From Candidatus Rokuibacteriota bacterium (GTDB lineage: Bacteria > Methylomirabilota > Methylomirabilia > Rokubacteriales > CSP1-6), in contig JACPIQ010000008.1 of assembly GCA_016188005.1 (NCBI GenBank), positions 1 to 64,000 of the forward strand: DNA of 64,000 nt, written 5' to 3'. The translations under genes and the position numbers were made by a program. This document shows, piece by piece, positions 15,143-22,840 of the stretch (position 1 is its first letter; every line of letters starts with the position of its first letter). Under the pieces are notes generated by a model that saw only the letters and a list, made by a program, of their open reading frames with translations, did no database searches and was not told where the DNA came from.

Positions 15143-15589
15143 TCGGCACGCCGGGGCGGGGGCGGGCGGGTGTTCGCGCTCGCTCCCGCCGAGGGCGGCG
15201 ATTCGGTTGTGCGCATCGTAGCCCCGTGTGGGGGCGCCCCCTGTCACTCGTCGAGGGCACTGGCGCCGTGACCGGCAGCGGTTCGGTGACGGTCGAAGTC
15301 GGCGTGGCGCGTCTGATTCCCATGAATTGGTGATCTCGCGCGGGCTTGGGCTCTTCGGCTAGCGCACCGACCACGGCCGCATCCCTGTCGTCCGCGCTGG
15401 CCGCAGTCATTCCGAGGTGGTGCTGCCAGATCGAGGCGTCGGCAATCAGGGCAACGGCTCTTCCCGGCTGGTTACTGGGTCTCCTGCCTTCGGCGATGAC
15501 GAGGGGTGTCATGTCCAAGGCGAACACCGAATGGGGGCGCCCGGCGAGGCCCCGGCTGCCGACAGGGTGCCGAGCGGGACCGCTGCACC
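15143..15589. other. Downstream flank repeat copy 2 and TPR-tail relic
   Basis: 15143-15220 repeats the flank after the first tandem PEP-CTERM gene. On the minus strand around 15360-15460 the reading ASIWQHHLGMTAASADDRDAA resembles the TPR-protein tail (LQYHLGMAAARTGDKDLA) and is a worn relic of it. No intact gene is supported. Confidence 0.45.
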
Positions 15590-16423
15590 TCAGAAGAACC
15601 GGGCTAACGGAGACTCATGCCCGTCCTTGGCCGCAACGTACACGGATTCGGTCGACACGCCCGCACGCTCCAGCACGCGCCTCGCCCGTTCCAGGCCAAA
15701 TCCGTATCCCGAGGCTGCGGGGCCTCGCAACACGCGCAGGACCCGGAACCCGGCGTCGGCGAACGTCCCGAGCCACCGCCGGCGGCTGTACGCGTAGAGC
15801 TCGACGAGGTTCGATTCGTACGCCCCGTGGGGCGTAGGCCAGAAGTGGCGTTCGGGGCGCCGCGACGCTTTCGGATTGTTCTCGATGGCGACGCCCCCGC
15901 GCCTCGCCGGGTCGGGCGCCGACGCGGGCCGCCGGCGCGCCGGCGGCAGCCCCAGCGTCGTCAGCAGACGCCGGCTGATCCTCACGGCGAGGTCGGGGTA
16001 GAAGAACACGAGCTGCGAGAGCTTCCACACCGGATTCGGGACCACGTGGATCGCGAGGCCCTCGCGCTTGAGCACTCGGTGCATGCCCCGGAGCGCGGCG
16101 TCGGGGCGCGGCAGGTGCTCGAGCAGATTCGACGAGTACACGAGGTCGAAGGTGGCGGCGGCGAAGACCTCGTCCACCCGCTCGGCGTCGCAAACGGCGA
16201 AGGCCACGGACGCCGGGTGGTCGCCGGCGGCGAGGATCGACTCGCTGAAATCGGTGCAGACGAGGTCCTTGACGTAGCTCGACAAGAGCCGGCTCTGAAA
16301 TCCGTCGCCCGCCCCCAGCTCGAGACCCTTGCCGAAGGCTGCCTCTGGACACCGGGCGAAGATCAGCTCGATCTCGCGAGACCGGATCCGGTGCAGCCAG
16401 TCGCCCCAGGAGGCCGCCGTCAC
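15590..16423 (-). CDS. Class I SAM-dependent methyltransferase, last gene of the EPS block
   Basis: A 277-residue protein. GLELGAGDGFQSRLL (about residues 33-47) is the SAM-binding motif I, FAVCDAERVDE motif II and FDLVYSSNLLEHL the motif before the Methyltransf_11 helix; RVLKREGLAIHVVPNP follows. It lies 6 bases after the beta-helix gene in the minus-strand operon. The substrate is probably a sugar or lipid-linked intermediate, inferred from context only. The C-terminal third is family-specific and includes ERHFWPTPHGAYESN. Confidence 0.85.
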   Translation of the reverse strand: MTAASWGDWLHRIRSREIELIFARCPEAAFGKGLELGAGDGFQSRLLSSYVKDLVCTDFSESILAAGDHPASVAFAVCDAERVDEVFAAATFDLVYSSNLLEHLPRPDAALRGMHRVLKREGLAIHVVPNPVWKLSQLVFFYPDLAVRISRRLLTTLGLPPARRRPASAPDPARRGGVAIENNPKASRRPERHFWPTPHGAYESNLVELYAYSRRRWLGTFADAGFRVLRVLRGPAASGYGFGLERARRVLERAGVSTESVYVAAKDGHESPLARFF

Positions 16424-16429
16424 GGTCGC

Positions 16430-18199
16430 CTACCTACCCGTCGGCTCGACGCCCAGCGCGCCGACGAACGCCCCGGAGCCGGGCGCGCCCGGAACCTCGA
16501 TGGCGCGACCGAGGGCCGGACTGTCCGGCCTCAGGTGGAAGTTTCCCCCGGCCTCGTCCACGAAGCCCGGGTCCGCTTTGAAGTTCCCGGTCGCCTCCCC
16601 GTATCGGCGCTCGAAGTCACGGAGGGTGTAGCTGAGCCACCCGCCGCGTAGCTCGGCGGATCGCGTTCGTCCGACGGCAAGCTCCCCGGTTCTGCCAGGC
16701 TCGCGCAGGACGAGGTTGTTCGTGATCCGGTTGCCGTTGAGACTGCCCTCCGGCCAGAAGTACTCGGCCGGGGTGTGGTACTGATCGATGAGCCACGTGT
16801 ACGAGCCCCCGGCGGGGCCCGGGGGGGCGCCCCCATTCCGGTAGAAGATGTTGTTGGCGATCAGGGTCTCGGTGACCCGTGCCCCGCGCTTCTCGAACAC
16901 GTAGAGGCCCGCGCCGCCGTTGCCGTAGAAGGTGTTGTTGTAGACCTGGTTACCGCGTGGCTCCTGCTTCACGTTCCCGTAGGGATAGGCGCCGATCTCG
17001 ATGCCGCTTCCGCTGTTATTCGCGATGACGTTGTAGCGGATGACGCTCGTGCTTCCCTGCGTCTGGATTCCCGGCCGCACTGCCGGCCCACCGCCGGGGC
17101 AGGGACCGCGGCTACCGTCAGGGAGCCGGCAATTGACCAGCCCCGCCGTCCCGGAGTCGCGGATTACGTTGTGCTCCACGAGCGCGCGCTCGACCTTCCA
17201 GCCCGTCATGCCGAAGCCGGTCGCCCACGAATTGGCGATGACGTTGTGGGCGACCACGGTGTCGACTGTCTCGCCGTCGATGTTCGGGGTCCCGAGGAGG
17301 ATGACGGCCGAGTGACCGCCGTCCGCGACGTGGTTGTGAACGACGCGGTTGCGCCTCCCGACCGTGATCTGCACGCCTTCGCCGGCGTTCCGGGAGACGT
17401 CTCCGCAGCGCGCGATGTGGCTCCGCTCGAGCACGCTGTCGTCGACGTGGAGGAACAGGACGCAGCCCTTGGCGTTGTCCGTGACGTCGAGATTCCTGAG
17501 CGCCACGTGATGCACCCCGGAGAGCTGGAGCCCGATGCCGGCGTGGCTCACTCCGAGCCCCTCGATCACCACGTAGGCCGCGCCACGTTCGAGGACGATC
17601 CCCGCGCCGTACCTCCCGCCCGTGATCCGGGCGGCCCCGTCCTGCACCGCCCGGATCGTGATCGGCCTGTCCGCGGTGCCGCCCCGGAGGATGCGGAGCC
17701 ACTGGTCGGCAAAGGTGCCTCGGAGCACAGCCGTGTCACCGGGCTGGAGCGCTCGTGTCATGCGGTCGAGCGTCTTCCACGGCCGATTCGGGGTTCCCGG
17801 GTCGCTGTCGTGCCCCTTCTCGGCATCGACGTGGAGCGTGCGGGCCGCCGGCGGACGCTCGACCATGACCTGGGCCGGGGCGGACGTGACAGTAGTGCCG
17901 GAGCCGAACCGCGCCTCCGCGGACAGCAGGTGCCATCCCGGGGACGCGAGCGCGGTGCTCCAGGGCGCCTCGTACGCCGGCCCCGTAGTGGCGGGCGCCT
18001 CGATCGGATAGCCATCGAGGAGGTACTGGACGGCCACGGGGCGGTCCGGACCGGTCACGGCCACTGCGAGGGCGATCGTTCCACTGACCGCGTGCGAGGC
18101 CAGCGTGATCTGTACCGTCGCCGGCGGGGCCGCGCCTGGGGTGGTCGCGAACGCCAGCCCGAGCATCACGAATCCGAGGAGCGCACGAGCGAGGCTCAT
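16430..18199 (-). CDS. Secreted right-handed beta-helix protein
   Basis: A 589-residue exported protein: signal peptide MSLARALLGFVMLGLAFATT, an Ig-like segment (residues about 25-115, VTGPDRPVAVQYLLDG), then a parallel beta-helix. The start RTLHVDAEKGHDSDPGTPNR PWKTLDR is the classical opening of such proteins. It is followed by rungs with NxIxxN patterns (NVIRDS, NVIANN, NNTFYGNG, NNIFYRNG) to residue 540. The fold is shared by pectate lyases, alginate lyases and mannuronan epimerases; no catalytic set can be assigned. ATG 18199 overlaps the GNAT stop by 4 bases. Plausible role: trimming or modifying the exopolysaccharide outside the cytoplasm. Confidence 0.85.
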   Translation of the reverse strand: MSLARALLGFVMLGLAFATTPGAAPPATVQITLASHAVSGTIALAVAVTGPDRPVAVQYLLDGYPIEAPATTGPAYEAPWSTALASPGWHLLSAEARFGSGTTVTSAPAQVMVERPPAARTLHVDAEKGHDSDPGTPNRPWKTLDRMTRALQPGDTAVLRGTFADQWLRILRGGTADRPITIRAVQDGAARITGGRYGAGIVLERGAAYVVIEGLGVSHAGIGLQLSGVHHVALRNLDVTDNAKGCVLFLHVDDSVLERSHIARCGDVSRNAGEGVQITVGRRNRVVHNHVADGGHSAVILLGTPNIDGETVDTVVAHNVIANSWATGFGMTGWKVERALVEHNVIRDSGTAGLVNCRLPDGSRGPCPGGGPAVRPGIQTQGSTSVIRYNVIANNSGSGIEIGAYPYGNVKQEPRGNQVYNNTFYGNGGAGLYVFEKRGARVTETLIANNIFYRNGGAPPGPAGGSYTWLIDQYHTPAEYFWPEGSLNGNRITNNLVLREPGRTGELAVGRTRSAELRGGWLSYTLRDFERRYGEATGNFKADPGFVDEAGGNFHLRPDSPALGRAIEVPGAPGSGAFVGALGVEPTGR

Positions 18200-18843
18200 G
18201 ACTCACCCTCCCGCCTGATCACGTACACCCCCATGAACGTTCCGTCCGGCTGGCGCTCCATGCGCCAGCCGTCGCGGTTGGCGGCTCTGGCCCACGCGCC
18301 CTTCTCCGGCTGCATCTGGCTGTAGAGCATAGTGTAGCGCTCAGCCTTCGCCGTCTCGACCATCGCCGCTTTGAGGCGGCTTCCGATCCCGAGTCCCCTC
18401 AGATCGGGGCGCGTCCCCGTCGTCTGCATGTACACTGCGCGCTCCGGCATGGACGCCGACAGGAGCGGCATGTTCGTCGTGTGGCGCGCGCGCGCGAACA
18501 GCCTTCCCGCGATCGCGCGGATCGTGTGACCGCCGAGGTGCCTGAGGAAGAGCCACGGATGGCGCCGGGCGAGCGCCAGGAAGAACCGCGACCGGTCGGT
18601 GAGCGCGAACGTGTAGCCGACCGGTCTTCCGTCGTGGAAGCCCAAGAGTGTGATCGTGGCAATCCCCGCCGCGCACTGCCTTGCCAGCGCCCGGTGGAAG
18701 CGCGTCAGCTCGGCCGCCGCCACGGCGAGCGGAGGCACCACGTCGAACAGCCCGGCCAGCGCGTCCTGGTTCTGGGCGCTCGCACGCTCGATCTCGAGAA
18801 GCATCGCCGCTTCCCGCGCTGGCGGTGCCGTCCGCTCCTCCAT
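18196..18843 (-). CDS. GNAT-family N-acetyltransferase
   Basis: A 215-residue protein with GNAT motif A near residue 148: MQTTGTRPDLRGLGIGSRL, the acetyl-CoA pyrophosphate loop (R/Q-x-x-G-x-G). An earlier strand, ITLLGFHDGRPVGYTFAL, and a late MLYSQMQPEKGAWARAANRD complete the fold. ATG 18843 has GGAGGG upstream; longer readings run over the preceding gene. Position between a deacetylase-like gene and the beta-helix gene suggests acetylation of an amino sugar or other EPS precursor; this is inference. Confidence 0.85.
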   Translation of the reverse strand: MEERTAPPAREAAMLLEIERASAQNQDALAGLFDVVPPLAVAAAELTRFHRALARQCAAGIATITLLGFHDGRPVGYTFALTDRSRFFLALARRHPWLFLRHLGGHTIRAIAGRLFARARHTTNMPLLSASMPERAVYMQTTGTRPDLRGLGIGSRLKAAMVETAKAERYTMLYSQMQPEKGAWARAANRDGWRMERQPDGTFMGVYVIRREGES

Positions 18844-18857
18844 GGCGGTCCCTCCTC

Positions 18858-19796
18858 TCAGCTCCCCGCGCCGCGGCGAGCGGCGCTGAACAGCCATCGC
18901 AGCTCGACACGACGCCGCTCCGCGGCGGGCAGCGGCCCGCCCAGGCCCCCGGCACGCAGGTGGTCGAGCAGCGTCGCCACGGGGACGAACCAGCCGTCGC
19001 GAGCGGCGAGCGCCTCGAGCAGGGCGCGCGTGTCGCTCCTCACCTCGCCGTGCTCGACGAACCCGGCGGCGACGTGGGTCGCGACGATCGAGATGCCGCC
19101 CGCACGGACGAGCCGCTCCTGCCGCTCCGGCCTGAGGAGCGCGTTGAACGCGGCGACGCTCGGGGCATGACACGCCGAGAACCAGAAGTTGACGAAGGGC
19201 GTCGCGGCGTCCGCGTAGAGGGGACGGGGATGCACGGACAGCAGGTCGGTTGCCGGGAACGTGAACCCGCGGACGTAGTCGATGTGCTTGTGGCCCAGGT
19301 CACCCCAGAAGTACGGTGAGCGGGGCACGTGCCCCTCGCTCGACTGGCCGTTCCGCACGGCGCGATACCGGTACAGCAGTCCGAGGAGGCGCGACCGGAA
19401 CCGGCCGTCGAGCCAGTAGAGGTTGTCGCGATTGTCGCCGTGGTTTGCGTGGGTGCGCGGGGGGTGGCCGAACGTCCCCGCGAAGAGCTCGATTCCACGC
19501 AGCGTCCGGGACCGCGTCGCGCTCATCATGGACACGCCGTGCGACGCGATCTCGAAGCCGTGTGCCTGGAGCTCGCGCGCGAAGTCGCGGTACTCCGGGT
19601 CCTCGAGGGTGCTGGAGCCGACCCAGTTCGGGTGCACGTCCTCGGCCCCGAGGCTCCACACCGTCTTCGTCGTCCGCATCCCGAGGTGCTCGAGCAGGCG
19701 GTAGAACGGCCGCGTGTTCGCCACCGTGGCGTTGTCGCAGTCGTCGAACACCGTGAAGGCGAAGCGCTTGCCGCCCGGGAACCGCCGCCGGTTCAT
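18858..19796 (-). CDS. Polysaccharide deacetylase-like (NodB-fold) protein
   Basis: A 312-residue protein. FTVFDDCDNATVANTRPFY near residues 12-30 supplies the paired Asp of the NodB start (normally TFDD), and FEIASHGVSMMSA carries the S/T-H-x-x motif (H for metal). Later THANHGDNRDNLYW and VATHVAAGF give further His positions. It belongs to the deacetylase-like group found beside FemAB proteins in PEP-CTERM/EPS loci. ATG 19796 overlaps the FemAB stop (ATGA); a 45-residue upstream extension in the same frame overlaps that gene and is unlikely. Role: N- or O-deacetylation of polymer, inferred. Confidence 0.8.
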   Translation of the reverse strand: MNRRRFPGGKRFAFTVFDDCDNATVANTRPFYRLLEHLGMRTTKTVWSLGAEDVHPNWVGSSTLEDPEYRDFARELQAHGFEIASHGVSMMSATRSRTLRGIELFAGTFGHPPRTHANHGDNRDNLYWLDGRFRSRLLGLLYRYRAVRNGQSSEGHVPRSPYFWGDLGHKHIDYVRGFTFPATDLLSVHPRPLYADAATPFVNFWFSACHAPSVAAFNALLRPERQERLVRAGGISIVATHVAAGFVEHGEVRSDTRALLEALAARDGWFVPVATLLDHLRAGGLGGPLPAAERRRVELRWLFSAARRGAGS

Positions 19797-20845
19797 GGCT
19801 GGCCCGGGGCCGCCGCGTGCCGGCCGGCCAGCGTCAGGCGAAGCCGTCCCAACGCGCGTTGCCGAGCACTCATGTAGTGCTTGAGAGCCAGGCGCCCGAC
19901 GCGGGCGAGTGGCGAGAGCGCCTTGAACCACCGCTCGGTGACGACCGGCATGCCGCCGAACTTCGGCTTGAAGCTACCGCCGCCGCACATGTTGTACTGG
20001 GGGATACCCCGCTCGAGGGCGACGCGCATAGCCGTCCAGTGGAGCAGCTCGTTCGGGTAGAGCGAGTAATCGCGCGTCCAGGCTGCGCCACCCCAGAAGT
20101 AGATCGCCCGCTCGTCGTGGGGGAAGAGACCCGTCGCGACGAGCCGCTCGCCGTGACGGACCCGCAGGGCGAGCAGCTTGCCCTCCGGCATCAGGCAGTC
20201 CCAGAGCGCCTGGACCCGTTCCCGCCCGTAGGTCGGCACGCGGCCCTGGCGGAGGAACACGTCTTGGAGCTGCGCATAGTACTCCCCCACGAACGCCGGG
20301 TCGGTCGTGGGCTCCACGCACAGCCCGTTCTTCGTGCCCCGACGGACGCGGTTGCGGCATTCGCTCTTGAGCCGCCCCCACATCGCCTCCTCGTCGTCGA
20401 TGGGCACGAGGAACGTCATGTCGGCGTCGAGCTCGTAGCCGGCCGCCCGCATCGCTGCGGCCGGCAGGGCCGGGTTGGACAGCTCGAAGTAATCGACCCC
20501 GAGGTCCCGGCAGCAGCGGTCGAGCGCCGCGAGCAGGCTCTCGACGTCAACGTCGTCCACCAGGGGCCCCATGAAGTTGGTTGTCCAGCCCTGGAGCGGG
20601 CTCCCGAGCAGGCGGAAGGGCCCCTTGCGGACCTCGGCCGCGCAGAGGTAGCCGAGGGCGCTACCGTCGTCGCCCAGGAGCTTCCGGGCGCGCACCGTTG
20701 CGCGCTGGGACTGCTCGAGGAAGCGGAGCCAGCAGCGCTCGTGGAAGAGGTACTTGCTGCGATAGCCGCGGGCGACAGCGTCCCAGTCTGGCGTCGCGAG
20801 CGGCGCGACGGCCTGCTGCGCGTACACGCGGCCGTTGCCATTCAC
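19793..20845 (-). CDS. FemAB-like GNAT acyltransferase (PEP-CTERM/XrtA type)
   Basis: About 350 residues with two GNAT-like halves. The first contains LLGDDGSALGYLCAAEVRKG; the second contains ECRNRVRRGTKNGLCVE, FLRQGRVPTYGRERV and the typical FemAB end GIPQYNMCGGGSFKPKFGG. The family adds an aminoacyl or acyl group to cell-envelope substrates and one subgroup is restricted to exosortase/EPS loci. GTG 20845 is preferred: it overlaps the previous stop (GTGA) and follows GGAGAG; GTG 20875 is the longer alternative. Both neighbours overlap by 4 bases. Confidence 0.85.
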   Translation of the reverse strand: MNGNGRVYAQQAVAPLATPDWDAVARGYRSKYLFHERCWLRFLEQSQRATVRARKLLGDDGSALGYLCAAEVRKGPFRLLGSPLQGWTTNFMGPLVDDVDVESLLAALDRCCRDLGVDYFELSNPALPAAAMRAAGYELDADMTFLVPIDDEEAMWGRLKSECRNRVRRGTKNGLCVEPTTDPAFVGEYYAQLQDVFLRQGRVPTYGRERVQALWDCLMPEGKLLALRVRHGERLVATGLFPHDERAIYFWGGAAWTRDYSLYPNELLHWTAMRVALERGIPQYNMCGGGSFKPKFGGMPVVTERWFKALSPLARVGRLALKHYMSARQRALGRLRLTLAGRHAAAPGQP

Positions 20846-21588
20846 GCGGCTCTCCGCGCGGGCTTCACGAAGCACCCGAGCATCGTCGAGCGCAGGTATC
20901 TGAGTGCCCGGGTAAGCGTGAGCCGGATGTAGAGGAGGTTCGCGGCCGCGAGCAGCGGGTGGGCGGTGGCGAGCGCCGCGTCACTCGTGAGCATCGAGCA
21001 TCGCTCCTGCTCGAGACCGACGCGCGCCATCAGGCACCGGAGCGTTCTCGGCGTGTTCGCGCGGTATCTGGTGGGGAAGACATCCCCCGCCGAGCGGCCG
21101 TCCAGCCGCTCGACGAGACGGAGCTTGAGGGAGCGGGGCATCAAGCGCGAGGCGATGACGAACAGCGAGTAGATATTCGGCGTATGCACGATCACGCGCC
21201 CGCCGGGGGGGAGAATGCGCGCGAACTCCGCGAAGACCTCGAGCGGGCGATCGAGGTGCTCGGCCACCATGTTGCAGGTAATCAGGCTCACGGACTCCGA
21301 TCGGAACGGTAGGGCCTCGAGACTCGCCAGGACCAGGCGGGAGAGGGTGCGGTGCTGGCGCAGAGACGCCAGGTCGACATCGCAGCCGATCGCGAGGCGC
21401 GCCCCCATCGCGACTTCCTTCTCCGTCTCGGCACGCCAGGCCGGAAAGACATGCCAGCCACAGCCAGCATCGAGCCACACCGTCTGCTCGGTGACGTGCT
21501 CGGTCACGACCTCTTCGTAGATCGCCTGGTTGAAGCGCAGCCCGGGGACGATCTTCCGCTTCAGGGCTTCATAATCTTTGTGTTCCAC
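20842..21588 (-). CDS. Class I SAM-dependent methyltransferase
   Basis: A 248-residue protein: TVWLDAGCGWHVFPAWRAE (motif I, near residues 36-54), IGCDVDLASLRQ (acidic motif II), LASLEALPFRSESVSLITC and AEHLDRPLEVFAEFARIL, then RVIVHTPNIYS. It is a Methyltransf_11/23-type enzyme. A 94-base gap separates it from the upstream glycosyltransferase, the largest in the EPS block, and could hold a secondary promoter, though none is clear. Substrate unknown; a glycan intermediate is inferred. Confidence 0.85.
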   Translation of the reverse strand: MEHKDYEALKRKIVPGLRFNQAIYEEVVTEHVTEQTVWLDAGCGWHVFPAWRAETEKEVAMGARLAIGCDVDLASLRQHRTLSRLVLASLEALPFRSESVSLITCNMVAEHLDRPLEVFAEFARILPPGGRVIVHTPNIYSLFVIASRLMPRSLKLRLVERLDGRSAGDVFPTRYRANTPRTLRCLMARVGLEQERCSMLTSDAALATAHPLLAAANLLYIRLTLTRALRYLRSTMLGCFVKPARRAA

Positions 21589-21682
21589 CTAGCTCCTCGA
21601 TCTCCGGCTTGAGCCTGCACGCTATGACGCGCTCCTCGTCGTGGGCGACGATCAGTCGCCGTACAGAGCAGCGGAGCGAGAA

Positions 21683-22840
21683 TCAGCATCGGGGGCGTTC
21701 TGCGGACTCGATGAGCCGGGAGAGCTCCTCGACGCGCGCGTGCCAGCTCTCGCGCGCCATCGCGTCGACACGCCGGCGGTCGGTGACCGGCGAGCGGTCG
21801 GCGCAGGCGGCCTCGATGCCGGCCAGGAAGCCGGCCGCATCCGACGCCACGCGCACGACGCCCCGGTAGCGGTTGACCTCGGGCAGGTCCGTCGCCACCA
21901 CCGGGAGTCCGGCGGCGAGGTACTCACGCAGCTTGAGCGGGTTGGCCTTGAGCGTGAGCTCGTTGATCCGGAAGGGCACGAGGCCGACGTCGAAGCCCTT
22001 GCAGTAGCCGGGGAGCGCCGCGTACGGCTTCTGGCCGAGCACGTGGACGTTCAGGAGTCCCGCAACGGGATCGAGGGCGGTGGTCGCCTTGCCGACGAGC
22101 ACGAAGGACCACTGCGGGCGGGCTAGCGCCAGCTCGCGGATCAGTGCGAGATCCACCCAGTCTGCAATCAGGCCGAAGAAGCCGACCACCGGCGGCGGCA
22201 GGCCCTTGACGTCGTCGGGCACGACGGTCGCGGGTTCCAGGGCGCGCGCGAAGTGATCGACCTCCACGCCGTGCGAGACGAAGAAGGTCCGCGGGTTGTG
22301 GCGCTGCCGCTCGCGGCAGAGCTGCTCGGACGACGTGAAGACGAGGTCCGCCTTCGCGAGGAGGTCGCGCTCCATGCGCGCGAGGGCCTCGCGCGGCACG
22401 CCCGAGAAGGCCGTGTACTCGTCGACACAGTGGTAGATCACCAGGCGCTCGCCGAGCCGTCCAACCAGGCGGTTGACGTTGGGCAGGAAGGTCCAGAGAA
22501 TCGGTTCGACGAGCCCGAGCCGCCGGGCGAGCGAGCGGAGGGACATCGTCAGGATCAGCGTGTTGAGGCGATCGATCCCCGCGACACCGGGCAGGGGCAG
22601 CACGAGCGGGCTCCACGCGTGCAGGTGCTCGCCGACGCGCATGCACCCCTCGAGCCCGCGCCTGAGCTTCGTCCCGAGGCGGCGGAGGTCGCGCCCGGAA
22701 GGCGCCGGGCGACGCATCCCGATGGAGTTCACCCACAGGATGCGGTTCCTCTCGGCGAGGATACGCATGATGTGCGTCTTGCTCGTGGGGTCGCCGCTCC
22801 AGTCGTGCGCGAAGCAGATGATGGAGCGGCCCTCAAGCAT
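21683..22840 (-). CDS. Group 1 (GT4-type) glycosyltransferase
   Basis: A 385-residue protein of GT-B fold. The N-terminus has SIICFAHDWSGDPTSKTH, typical of a subgroup of EPS glycosyltransferases. VIYHCVDEYTAF and LVFTSSEQLCRE mark the N-domain, and the C-domain has VGFFGLIADWVDLALI, FDVGLVPFRINELTLKANPL (the E-x7-E-like loop) and KLREYLAAGLPVVATDL. The start overlaps the end of the amidotransferase gene by 8 bases. Adds a sugar from a nucleotide donor to the lipid-linked repeat unit; linkage unknown. Confidence 0.88.
   Translation of the reverse strand: MLEGRSIICFAHDWSGDPTSKTHIMRILAERNRILWVNSIGMRRPAPSGRDLRRLGTKLRRGLEGCMRVGEHLHAWSPLVLPLPGVAGIDRLNTLILTMSLRSLARRLGLVEPILWTFLPNVNRLVGRLGERLVIYHCVDEYTAFSGVPREALARMERDLLAKADLVFTSSEQLCRERQRHNPRTFFVSHGVEVDHFARALEPATVVPDDVKGLPPPVVGFFGLIADWVDLALIRELALARPQWSFVLVGKATTALDPVAGLLNVHVLGQKPYAALPGYCKGFDVGLVPFRINELTLKANPLKLREYLAAGLPVVATDLPEVNRYRGVVRVASDAAGFLAGIEAACADRSPVTDRRRVDAMARESWHARVEELSRLIESAERPRC

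Noticed and set aside
16775-18325. Plus-strand frame of 516 codons
   Set aside because: Antisense of the beta-helix gene; composition is Arg/Asp/Val-rich shadow without any motif, signal peptide or ribosome site.
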